Origin: Takakia lepidozioides
Lineage: Eukaryota; Streptophyta; Takakiopsida; Takakiales; Takakiaceae
DNA: 64,000 nt
Reading direction: 5' to 3'
Assembly: GCA_030704615.1 (NCBI GenBank)
Contig: CM060731.1
Coordinates: forward strand, 65,700,756 to 65,764,755
Part shown: piece by piece, positions 33,484 through 45,100 of the stretch
How the letters are laid out: each line of letters begins with the position of its first letter
How positions within the stretch are numbered: the stretch's first letter is position 1
Notes under the pieces: model-generated
What the model saw: the letters and a program-made list of their open reading frames with translations, nothing else
The model's database searches: none
What the model was told of the DNA's origin: nothing
Position numbers and translations under genes: made by a program

Positions 33484-35771
33484 ATCTCAGTGTCCATTAA
33501 GCCAGCAGCTCATAGACGAGAGCTATGCTAAGGACTCTTACTGTCCTTAGAACCCATTTTGTACAGTTCTGCAAGCGCGCAAGGGCGAGACAGTTAATAG
33601 TATCGATAATGTCACGGTATGTGGTCCGTACTGTCTTGTGAACAAACCTTTTTTGTTCTGCCAATATTGTTTCTGACATGTGAGGAGAGGATCGTCTTCA
33701 TGTACGGGAAGTAGACGTGAATGTGTGCATGCATTTTCTGGCCCAGCTGCATGCTTTCCAGGAACAAAGACCAGTGGAATGGGGGGTGTCTCCAAAGGAG
33801 CAGGACCGAACGACACATTTTTGTGCTTCCCTTGCTTTCCTTCTCACCGTTGTTGCATTCTCCCACCTGCCCACAGCAGCACTCTCGAAGCAATAGCATG
33901 ACATATGTTGCAACATGGTCTTCTTCACCAGCGAATGAGCTTTTCTGCTACATGTACTGCCACGTCTATATTAACGTTGATCCCTGCAAGCACTTGGCAA
34001 GACACCCCAGAGCCGCAAATCCAGCAACCACCACAAACACATCTAATGATTGTAGTGACACGGGAATAGCTCACTTATAGAGGAATTGAACCTCCAGCCA
34101 AATGAATGGCTCCCCCTTGTAGCACAAGTGCGATACAAAAACAAGGTGAGTACAAAATGAAGAAGCACTTACGAGGTCCCCATCCCTCGGATGGGCTCCC
34201 ATTTGTGCTCTGGAACTGTGCAGGCCTGACTAGCACCAAATTGCATGAATCCTAAGCTTGAATGTCAAATGCAGGTTTATGTCGCGATGCAGCACGCCAT
34301 CATCTAACCTGTAGTTTCCAGTTTCACTGGTGTCACAACTGCCTTCAAGTCAACATCAAAATTAAGTCCACCTATGCGCAAATCGCAGAATGTCTCATGA
34401 CACCATCTGCCGCCGCTGGTTTGGCATGATATGATTGTAGTTCACAACCTTAATGAACGCTTTCAAGCTTGACCTCTTTGCGATCTTCTTCTGCGACTGC
34501 TTCTTCATAATTTATGAAAGGGAAAAGCAACTACACATCAAATTCTTGCAAGTATAGGGGGGTACTCAGGCCTCCTTGGGAGAAAGAGTGCCATAAACAC
34601 AGACACATCCTTAAATGTAAAAATTGGAGAAGCGAACGTCTGGTGGCAATAACTGCCTAAACCAGAATTATACTCCATTCTAGCGCCATGTAAGGTCGGA
34701 TGATAACTCGGAATCCCAGTTGGAGATAATGAGACGAATACATGACTATCTTGCGAGTTTCAACTTTCTTGGAGGTAGTTTCCAGTTTCTCTGGTGTCAC
34801 AACTGCCTTCAAGCTGGGTTTAGAGGAATTAAGTCCCACTCGCAAATGCAGAATGTCTCCCTCATCTGCGTGGGCAAAATGGGGTTTGGCATGATATGAT
34901 TGTAGTTCACAACCAAAGGGCATATTCTTCAGCCTTGACGTCTTTGCGATCTTCTTCTGTGACGCCTTCTGCATAACTTGTGAAATGGAAAAGCAGCTAC
35001 ACATCAAATTATTGCGATGCCACTCAATGGCACTATGAACGTTTCGAGCATGCTGTCAGAAAACTAGACGGGCAAAAACCCAATTCAGCAACCTCACATT
35101 GCGTGGATACTTGGGAATTGATGCCAGAAGGGCATGCCCGTATGCGCGCTCCATCGTGCCTCCATCCAGCACATTCTGTAAATGATGAATGACCAAGACC
35201 CCGATGTCACACCGTTCTGAGAAGCCACTACGCGCGCTCACAGTATACGAAAGCCTTGCCGTGTCAGGATTTCCATTCCCACGTCCCGCCATGTCCGACG
35301 CAGCACTTGCATCATTGTCTCTGCCAGGTGGAGGCAACACGTATTAAAATATCTATTCCCCCAAGGCCACATTTTGTTTACCTCTTTTTGTGAAAACCAC
35401 GTCAGCAAATGTGCTGCCGAGTCATGGGTGCAATGAATGCGCAGTGGTTCATGGAGTCGTTGAGTCGACTACATATTCACTTTAATGAATAAATATCTTT
35501 ATTCCATTAATCGAATTAGGAAAGAAAATTTGTAGTCGCATGTGCAGTAATTACAACCACTTGTAATTTTGGCTTTTTCAAATTTTATGTATTTACGCAA
35601 TTCGTAAAATAGCCCGGAATTCTGCTACGACTCCGGAGCCGTTGACCCCACTTCTGTCCGCCGTCTGAAATGCCCCCGTGGGCCCACATTGTCTGTTTCG
35701 ACTCTCCAGTAGTCCTGTTTACTACCAAGTGGTTCCCGGAGTGGTCGCGGACATGCAGTCGAATCGGAAAA
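33484..35771. other. No recognised gene; contains a diverged tandem duplication
   Basis: About 240 bp at 34305-34545 reappears at 34775-35010. Both contain the words GTAGTTTCCAGTTTC, TTTGGCATGATATGATTG and CTACACATCAAATT, about 465 bp apart. On the minus strand 34657-35007 is open (FGCELQSYHAKPHFAHADEG) and may be an exon of an unknown gene. 35056-35340 is also open on the minus strand. Neither has a known domain. The rest shows nothing. Confidence 0.45.
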
Positions 35772-35790
35772 GACACGAATGCTTCTAGTG
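35772..35790 (+). repeat. 19-bp direct repeat at inversion junction 2
   Basis: Second copy of GACACGAATGCTTCTAGTG. It is followed at once by CTTCTTTGTCTGAG, the exact continuation of the intron sequence that ends in the first junction. Confidence 0.9.
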
Positions 35791-37590
35791 CTTCTTTGTC
35801 TGAGTCATTCTTAAGCGAGTATATGAATTCACCTGGTTAGGATCTGAGGGTGTAATTATAGTGTCCCTGATTAGAATTGATAATGTCCTTGAATGGCGTT
35901 GACGACATTCACATCCGGAGTTGTTGAGAGGTCCTCAGAGTTATGTAAATTTTTGTAATGTCCATAGAGTTTACAGTGAGGGTTCCTCACTTCATTTTGC
36001 TGAATGTCAATGCAGACATTCAGTTGTTTTGCATTGTTTTTGCCTCTTGCGAGGAATCTGGAGGCTTGATAAGCTGTGTTATGAGAAATCCAAAGTGAAT
36101 GTCGTTGACGACATTCACTTCTGTGTCTGTATTATTCACCAGCGACAATTTGAATTTACATGGATTGGGAGCTAAGTAATTGGTTCCTTGTTGGTATTTT
36201 TGTGAATGGCGTTGACGTCATTCACATACAGTGTTGTTGTGAGGTCCTCAGTGATATGTTTGTTATGAATGTGCATTGAGTTTTCCGGGAGGGTTCCTTA
36301 CTCGAGTTTATGATTTCCATCCTTTGATTTTGCTTCATTTGAGGAATAATTAGGCTTGATTATGAGTGTATTCACAAATCCAAAGTGAATGTCGTTGACG
36401 ACATTCACTTCTATGTCTGTGTCATTCCAAAACGATAGTTTGCATTCACTTGGATTAGGGTGTATTTACAGTATCATTGAATGGAATGTTTTGAATGGCG
36501 TTGACGATATTCACATCCGGAGCAGTCGTGTGGTCCTGAAAGGTCCTTGGAGCAGTTCTCAGAGCCATTTTCATTCTATGTTTTTTTCATTCTGTTCTAC
36601 TTGCATCTTACTCACTGATCGCTTTGGTGGGTTGGGATTTATCTCCTATTTTTCAGGTACACGAAATATGTGCTTATGGAAAGAGATCACCTGAGCGGAA
36701 TTCCAGACTATCTTGACATGTGGTCGGACCCTGCAAACGATCCAACCATGTATACTGCAGGGATATTGAAGGACTGGAGTCCTTCTCACTTCAGAGACTG
36801 TGGGTGGTACCTTGACTGCCCACCGGAGCACACGACCTTTCAAGAACAGCATATGAAATACTTGAACAATAACGCTGAGATGCTGGCGCCTTTGACTGAC
36901 GAAGAGTACCAACGAAACATAGCAACATTGGCTGCCAAGGAGCCTGATGCTCAGGGAACGCCGCAGAAGGGAAAGAAGGCGGGCCGCAAACCAAAAGACA
37001 AGGCTATTGATGTCATAGCCATCTCACCAGCAAAGCCAAAGGACAAAGACAAGTCCAAAGAGAAGGAAAATGACAAGGGGAAGGAGAAAGAAAAGGAGAT
37101 GGAGAGTGGGCAGGACTTTACTGTTGGAAGATATACCCGCACTGTTCAGTGCGTGTTCGATGCCAAGCCAGACCCTTCCCGTTCTGATTCGGCAGGAGAG
37201 ATGAAAATTGTTAATGAGGGTTGGCTGTCGATGATGCAGAGTCGAAAGAGAGGATACACTGGGGTGCCTTCGCCTACCTGGGACAATATAATCTCATTCC
37301 TCAATCTGGTGAGAATTCCAGTTTCTTTCCTTTTTCTCTGAAAGTTTCGTTGGCAGTATTTCAGTCTCGTTCTTTGAAAACATTCTTGCCATCGTTCTTA
37401 TAAAAAACATGTCTGTTGCAGGTGAGCACAGGTCCCACCTTCGTGTGCGGTGTGCAGAAAACATATGCGGCCGACATTGTCATTCTCGACATCCCGGATG
37501 GCCAGGCTGTGCCAGAAGTTCTTCCAAAGGGCAAGACGTCAGGCTGGAACAAATTCGAGGACAACTACTGGAGTTGGGTGTTCGGGTTCT
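35791..37590 (+). pseudogene. Repeat-family gene, copy B, 3' half (methyltransferase-like family)
   Basis: Matches copy A from 1117 to about 2881: the long palindrome-bearing intron, exon ~36657-37308 (YTKYVLMERDHLSGIPDYLD, Lys-rich linker, then an intact GWLSMMQSRKRGYTGVPSPT where copy A is frameshifted) and exon ~37422-37590 with DIVILDIPDG. It stops after SWVFGFC and joins the end of the aminotransferase remnant. The later SAM-binding exons are missing. Confidence 0.7.
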
Positions 37591-37610
37591 GCCAGAGGGG
37601 AGCAATGCCA

Positions 37611-38450
37611 TCAAGAAATGAAGGGTGACTTGAGCTCACTGGAATCTGGGTTTGCACGGGATACAATGCGGTGTTGGCAAAGCAATTCCTGGCAGTCTAC
37701 TTCCTCCTTACAACGCAGCCATACAAAAGCTGGGTTGGGCCGAAACATCTTTCCCAAGAAGGAACAGTGTAAGGGGTCATAATCAGGCAAAGCGAAGCGC
37801 GTGCCGCCCTCCAACTTCTGCTGCAGCTTCTTCCATCTCCCCTCCATCACCGCTTGGCCATAATGGAAGAAGGGCTGCTTCGCCGCGTCCATCAGTCCCC
37901 CGTATTTGACAGCCGGTTGTGCGTAGCCAGTCATGATTGTCCGAAGTAAGGTGGTTGCCCGGGCTTGTGCATCCTGGGATACACCGAGTGTGTTCAATCG
38001 AACAAACTCCGCCATTTGATGGCAACGCGCTCGTCTTCCACAACCGCCCAACCGAGTCGAGTGCTAGCATGGCCTGTGATTTTGGAGAAAGTGAAGAGCA
38101 TCACGAGGAAGTCAGCAGCGGAGGTGATTGGAGTGTAGTGTGGCCAGTAGTAGGCGAGATCATGAGCTGTTGATCCACTGCCATTGACCACAACATGCCG
38201 GATGGTTCCATCTGGATTATTGGGTGATGTCACTATCTCAATGTAAGCATCTTGCGAAGAGTTCTGTTGAAACTGGTGTGCATCTCCTGCCCATTTGAAT
38301 ACCCCGGATTTGATGAAACCTGTCAAGTCTGGATACGGCGAATAATAAGGGGTAGCCGAGATGATGCTCGTTGGTGTGGACGACTGGGGCGAGGATAGGG
38401 CGGAAGCTTGGAACAAGTGTGTCGAGCCAGTTCGTGGCGGATGCTGACAT
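37611..38450 (-). pseudogene. Tryptophan aminotransferase (TAA1/TAR, alliinase-fold) remnant
   Basis: Minus strand: STHLFQA, ATPYYSPYPDLT, VFKWAGDAHQF, EIVTSPNNPDGTIR (substrate-binding NPDG), AHDLAYYWPHYTPI, and LFTFSKITGHASTRLGWAVV, where the Lys would hold pyridoxal phosphate. A missing A near 38010 shifts the frame before MAEFVRLNTLGVSQDAQARA. The C-terminal part (FVWLRCKEEVDCQELL, IVSRAN) ends early with a stop at 37611 in place of the family's closing segment. The first third is absent. The known family makes indole-3-pyruvate for auxin synthesis. No introns interrupt the remnant, so it may be a retrocopy or a captured fragment. Confidence 0.7.
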
Positions 38451-38545
38451 GGCGCCACGTCAACATTCAACACCATGGCAACCTGCTGGCATCACGCTCA
38501 CGCCACGTCACCAGTGTGTGAGCGTACTCACGCGCGAGGCGCATA
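38440..38545. repeat. GC-rich CACGCCACGTCA words, probable element end
   Basis: ACATGGCGCCACGTCAACATT and CTCACGCCACGTCACC followed by GTGTGAGCGTACTCACGCGC repeat the word family seen at 4.8, 17.2 and 19.4 kb. They directly border the aminotransferase remnant. Confidence 0.55.
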
Positions 38546-41382
38546 GATTACAAAACTGCTACACCTGCTTACTCATCCCCTGCCTTCATTGCTTGCTGCA
38601 TCAGTATTGATCCCCTGCACATCTTTCTAACTAATGATTACCTGAACACAGATAATCATTTCTCTCACTTTCAAAACAAAAACCACAAGTGCTAAAACTA
38701 AACTCACCTCTGGCACTCACAGATGCATCTCTCTCGAGTGATAAGAAAGAACTAAACTCAAATAACAAGAGAAACACAAAACAGAACACCATCACTCTTT
38801 AAAATAATAGTCGAGCCAGGGGCACCCCAAGCTATGGGGACTCCACCCCACAACAACCTATCCTCCTTTCATAAGCACACTCAGGTTCTGAACGGTGAAG
38901 GAGCTCGGTCGTGCAGGCTCAACTCGAGAGAGATGAGCCGCACGACTGACGCTCTCGTGAAGATAAGACGGTTCAGGTGTCAAACTAAACTTGACACCTG
39001 ACTTAACACTTGAACTAAATCCAAGTGTTAAATACAAATAACTAACTTTATTCTAGTTAGTTTCACACTGTGTTTATTTAACTTGACACATGTAAACAAG
39101 AACAAACTGAAGCAACAAAAAAAATAAAACAAATGGGCAACGCATATTTAAATGCTCAACAAATGTCTATTTACTTCATTCTCTCTATACCATTACATCA
39201 TTCATCAAGAAAATTTTCTTCGTCAATACATCACTAATATTTGAAGAAAGCACATTCGTACTAAAACCATCACATTTCTTTAAAGATCTTCCTCCAAATT
39301 CCACAAATATGAAATGTCAATTGAACATTGATAGATATGTAGATCGTCCATAAACGTTTGAGCATTTTTGTCTTGTTGAGACAATCATGAAATATAATAT
39401 GTATGATTTCCAAGAACTTCGAAAACATATAATTATTTGATATATACATCATTAAATACACCAAAATCCAAAAATTACTATCAAGAATAATAATACTTAT
39501 TATTATCTTTCCAAGCACCAGAAATTAGTTTAAAAGACAATTATGCTACATGACATGACGCTTTTATAATACACAAATTCACAATTGAATGTACGTGCAA
39601 AAATCTTACACATAAATTACCAAATAATGACACAACTTATTGAGAATGGCACGATCTAGAATAAAAAAACAAACGAATTTGCAGAAATCGAAAATGCGCA
39701 TATGTGGACTGATCTGGGTGGCACTCAGCGCACTATCCAACTGTGCTACAGACTGGTGGTAATGTGGCAATGGATAATGTGGAGCTCCGGGCTTATTAGG
39801 TTACTCATGACTTTTGGACATTTTTCTTCTTTTTCTTGTCTTCTACCAGGAAAGGGGACAGAGGCCCTTAAATTGTGCAAATAAAATGTGGCAAGGAAAA
39901 AAACCAACCTTGCAGGAATATCATAGTGTCAGAATTAGTGGGCACCGCTGTAACCAAGAGTCACTGTACCATAGAGAAGGGGAAAGACAATTGAACCAGG
40001 AAGAAATGGACAGTGCGCGAAGAAAGCGAAGGGCTAGTAAGCTGAGTAGCTAGTAGCTACCCCTTTTCTCTACAAATTGAATGCCCTTACCCTCTAATTG
40101 TCCTAGCAAATCTTTCTTGGCTCCTCTCTTCTACAAATCCGAAATGATGTTTAAATCTTATAGTAGGAGAAACACAAATCTTGGTGTGTGCAAACATGGT
40201 GTGAAAAATGAATTGTTCACAGTACTTTGTTGAAACTAGACAAAAACATCATTTGAAGCTGAGATAAATAATGGTTCATAGATTGGAAATGCTGAGGGTT
40301 TACATAACCCTGTATAGATTTCAGCAATGGCATGCAAAAGTCTTATTTTGTTTGATGATAATGGACTTATAAGTAATACTTTTTTAATTCAAAAAAAGAT
40401 AACAATTGCAAAATGGTGTTGCAATTTACTACATGAATGTTTCTAATTCAACACTTTTGCAAAATTTAACCTCCAACTTTCAACTCTGTGTCGCAATAGG
40501 CCCTTACCAAATCCTGGTACAGTGTTTGGGTGTGGTATGTTCTTCTCCCCCTTCCCTTGGGCGGTGTCCCATGAGCAAGCCTTCATGGCGAGGTTACTCT
40601 GAAAGAGGTTAGTTTCTCCTCTCACTATAATTAAGGGGCCTGATTTGTGAGCTGTCGCTCCCAGGTGTTTCCCTTTTAAAAAAAGGTAAATAATAAATAA
40701 AAATATATTGTGTAGTATTTCCATTCCTTTGACACCTCTTTTGTGAGTCTGGCAGATAATGTCCTCCAGCAGAATATATTGCACTGTTGAATTGCACAAA
40801 AACCCATGCGTTCCAGTTTGGAATAAGTTACCGAAAAAATATTTGCAACCCTGGTTCTTTCCGTGGGCGACGACTTCAATAGAAAGTGAAGGAAAGGCAC
40901 CTTTGCATGCCTTCATAGTTTTCCAACAATATTGGGTGGACCAAAGAAAATGAGATTAAGCGCCCCATCGAATGGCTCACAGTTTCCCAATCATGGAAAA
41001 CTGCTAACTGTTATGACAGAATTCCATCTTGGGTGGCACATGTGCTAAATTGTTGTGACATGAATCATTTCAATTCTATGACCGCAGCTCTTAATAAGTA
41101 GCTATAGCACAAAATATGACTGGTGTCCTTCGGAGGAGCCAAATTGTGCATAGCACATGCACCTATCCCCAACCATGAGAATTTCGAATTTGCCATTTTC
41201 TTGTTGTGACGCAAACTGCAATTGCAGAACTTCAGAAGAATGGAGGTTAGGCAGGCATCAACGCCATTGCCTATTTCTATATACTCTATATAAATCAACT
41301 CAACACAGCTGCTTTGTTGAGTCCATTCGAATCTTGGCTGGATCTCCAGCTTCAGGTTTGCTGCTTCTACGTCCAGCTCTTC
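38546..41382. other. Gene-free AT-rich stretch
   Basis: Strongly AT-rich, especially 39040-39660. No exon chain is seen; the minus-strand open frame at 40443-40916 has no recognisable domain. At 39737-39748 the minus strand reads TAGCACAGTTGG, which fits the Pol III A-box. A convincing B-box is not present, so it is at best a decayed tRNA or SINE relic. Confidence 0.5.
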
Positions 41383-41664
41383 CTATGCTGGCCTCTGTCT
41401 TTTTGGGTGTTTCTGATCCGACCCGACAGAGTCGCTCAAATTCCCGTTCTGTAAATTGCTCCCCATACGACCGTGCCTGTCATACAAGCCCCCAAGAAAT
41501 ATTTGTTGGTAGGTTTGGGCATCTGTGTTGCCCCAGTTACGGCCGTTAGAAGGTGTCCACCTTCCAAACGGAAGGCAGTAGCCCTTGGGTGAAGTGACAC
41601 GATAAGTTATACCTGCTTCGGCAGGAGTCTTCCTCCTCCTAACTCGGTTAAGGATGTGACTCAC
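41383..41664 (-). other. Open frame near the 3' end of the SYD-like gene, possible terminal exon
   Basis: Encodes about 90 residues ending KHPKRQRPA and a stop, on the same strand and downstream of the last sure exon of the SYD-like gene. It contains no known motif. It could be the last coding exon or chance. Confidence 0.25.
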
Positions 41665-41669
41665 TTTAG

Positions 41670-42085
41670 AAAATATTTACTCTTCATACGGAAGGGAATT
41701 ACCTCTCTAACTTCATCTGACATACACTAAGCCCATCATCCAGAACCTAACAAGTAACCATGTTGGGGATGGAACTCATTTTACAGGGAAATTTGCACTT
41801 CATACGCAAGGGAATTACCTCTCCAACCATTATCTATTGACATAAACACCAAACATGGAACAATAATAATCCTTTTCACACACAAGGGGAATATCTTCCC
41901 CAACCTTCATGTATATGGCATAAACACCAAACATGGACCATATCTATTTGACATCCACACCATACCCTCTTCATACCCTCTTCCGGGAATATCCACTCCA
42001 ACCTTCATTTATGTGAAAACACCACACCCTCTTTGCACTCATCAAATATCCTTCCTGCCTTCATCCACATGACATACACACAGAG
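41670..42085. repeat. Degenerate tandem repeat, unit roughly 75-100 bp
   Basis: The words GGGAATTACCTCTCCAACC and CATAAACACCAAACATGGA recur about four or five times with changes, between the last sure SYD-like exon and the open frame at 41.4-41.7 kb. Confidence 0.65.
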
Positions 42086-42128
42086 ACATACAGACTAAAC
42101 ATCAACAAGTTGGATGCAAGGAAATTAC

Positions 42129-45100
42129 CTCTCTTGCACGTTTCCCCCTTCCATAATGTTGAGTGTCTGCCTCCCCACCTCCCGGTCTTTGCCTCTCCAC
42201 TACTTTTGCTGTCTCATATTGAAGTATAGAAATAATAGGGCCTAGCTCTCCTTCCTCAACCAAGCGGGGCGGAAGTGGTATGAGATCTTTCCCACTTTTG
42301 TTTTGTGCACATTGCTTCCATCGAGCCTGTTTGATTCAGACAAGGATTTGAGGTACATATATTAGTAGAGTATTTCAATTGTAACCAAGACATTTGCATC
42401 AAAAACTTGGGGACTAAAACATAGGTTGTCTCCAAACATCTACAAAAACATCACCTCTTCCTCTTGCTGCCGCATCTTGTCAACTCCCTCAAAGATATCG
42501 AGTTCCGCATCACTGCATGCCAGGATGTCGTGAGCCAAATGCAACCAAAGTCTAGGTCCATGCACCTAAACACCTTCTCATTCAACCCTCTTCGGTCTAG
42601 CCAATAATGCTTACCTTGGAAATAATGTAATTACGATCCAAAACTAGAAAGGATCCCGCTGTTCCAATTGGATGTTAATATGCTATTATTTTACTACACT
42701 TGCACAGAGGATGTAAATTGATAGGTGTATTTAGAATGTACTCTCTCTATAAAGCAACTCTAGGCTTTGGTTCTTCCACACGAAACAAATTTTGGAAGTA
42801 AATTGTTGAAAGAATCTCTTTGTTTAGAAACCACAGCAATAGAATCGCGTACAAACCTGCGAGCCAAGAGATAATTGAGAGCCTCGTCATCGAGAACAGA
42901 AGCCACCTCTTCCTTTTTTGATTCCCTTAGAAGTGTTTCAAGGTACTCCCTCCTATCTTCAGCACTGCAACGTATCAAGCATCCAATCACATAATTCTAA
43001 TCAGAGTTGGAATGTTGAAAAAGAAGACCAGGCCACAACCATAATCTTGTGCATACGAAGTTGTGTGTCTGGCCAAACAAACTCCAAAAACCTGTCAATT
43101 CCTCTCTTTTGCCAGAAAATATTTTGAAGGTGTTTGTTTGTCCTATACATCAAATATCACTCAATAGGTTGCGGAGCAGATCATTTTCATACTATGAAAA
43201 AATGTAATATCCTCAAACAACCTCCAACAGGAAAATTTTGTCCCGTCTAAAATAACCTCCAAACTATTAGAGGAGGTTTCCTGTGTCATACAGTAAAATT
43301 AAGTCTCGTTTGTGCCACAAGTTTCTGATCGGGTTTAATGGCAGTTCCATGTAGATAGACCATTCAGCAGCAAGCCAAGAACCCAGAAGTACTGAAGTAC
43401 TAGGAAGAGCATGGCTCCTTCAGTGCCACCATGCAAATTCCTGCACTTGAGGTGTTACCAGGGGCTACAACTTGTATAACTATTTCGATTGAACAGCCCA
43501 TAAACAAGGACCTTGGCATAGCAAAGGCAATCCAGCATTACATAGACTCACTTAGTAGTATGGAGAATGATTAGCAACAACTATGGCAACCCGGTTTCTG
43601 CTGAGCACGCAAGGGAGAATCTCCAGGCAATCATGAGGAGATGAGGGTGGAGGACGCGATGCAGGCAGAGGGGATAGGCAAACCGCAGGAGGAGAAAAAG
43701 GGGATTATTGGATTAGCATGATCTGAGGCTTCCTGCTGAGAACTGAACACAAAAACCCTCTGTTTTTAATGGTAAGTCCTCTTGGTTCTACCCACTTACT
43801 GGAGTCAGTTCTATCGTTGGCCCATGAAAGCAATTTAGCAAATCAGGTTGGCAAGTCCATATCCATTTGGAAGGCTAATAAAGCTCTTAAAGCTCTACCA
43901 TGACCCCTTCTATATATAATGGAGAGTATTAAACAATGACGAACTAGCAGATCAGCACCACATCAAACCTCGGTCAATAAGTGGTGGCTAGGATAGTTCG
44001 AATATCTAACCATTAATTTTACTAAAACACCTCTACCATGCCCTCCTATATGTTATGGAGAGTCATTCAAAATGAACTACCACATCAAGCCTTGGTCAAG
44101 AAGTGGTGGCTAGTATACATCTAACCTTTGCATGCTACTTGCAACCACCAAGGTGTGCAAAGGCAATAATTTGTGAATGAACTAAGAATGCCCCGAAGGT
44201 GCCTGTGGATGCCCGATAGGGCTTCTGAGAATCAACTTGAACTTCCAACGATGAGCAACACCTGCAACTCTGGGTCAAAGAGGTCCTGTGTATTGAGGGT
44301 TGGTCAAGGCTCCTTGGGCAAAAAGGAAAGTTAACTGCCCTGGCACAAGGCTGAGAACAGTCTAGGATGGTGGAAAAATATCAGAGTGCTGTTCTGATAT
44401 GAGAGGTGATGTTACTGAATTGCTCTACCTTTGCCATGGTATGTTATATGTCCTCAGCCACTTGCTGATGACCGCATCTAGAAGAAACCTAATGTAGTCC
44501 ACACTTGAAGTTTTGCTCTCTCTAGCCAAACATGAAGGATCATAAATAACCTGACGTTCATGGGCACCAATGAAAATCTGAATTGCAGTGAACGGCTTTA
44601 TCCCTCACCCAATATACAGGATTAGTCACTTCTTAACGAATGCATCCAAACTTAACGTGATCTGAACTTCCGAAGTTTTTGCCCACTCTAGCTAAGGATC
44701 AGTAATAACCTGGTGTTGTCATCAAAAAACCCAGCTGTGATGCTCTGGTTGGCCACCCCTAGCTTGTACTCTGCAGATGCTCTTACATGCTCCTCTATAC
44801 TACTCACCTGCACATTCTCCCAAGACAAATCTTACAATTTTAAAACGATGCTTACTCTTCTTCCCCTTGCATTGGTGCCCATCACATGCCCACTTTTCAA
44901 TTGCTTAAGCGCAATATGAACAGTACCACAACAGTTAAGCTTGTTCAAAGAACCACCACACCACCAGTTCTTTGACTTTTCATGAACAATGCAACAACAT
45001 CAAAGCAACGGTCATCATGATTTTTCTGCACTAGTTACAACAGGAGAATCCATACCGTTTCAAGTCGCAATACAAGTACATCATGCTTTTGGCCGATTCG

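Noticed and set aside
27258-35771. Whole block as one transposon with 19-bp target duplication
   Set aside because: The block's left edge is the exact partner of the sequence beyond its right edge, which an insertion of a foreign element would not produce. Kept only as a weaker alternative to inversion.
39660-39760. Functional tRNA on the minus strand
   Set aside because: An A-box-like word is present, but no cloverleaf, no good B-box and no acceptor pairing.
40443-40916. 157-codon minus-strand open frame as a gene
   Set aside because: No recognisable domain, AT-rich surroundings, and other frames of similar length overlap it.
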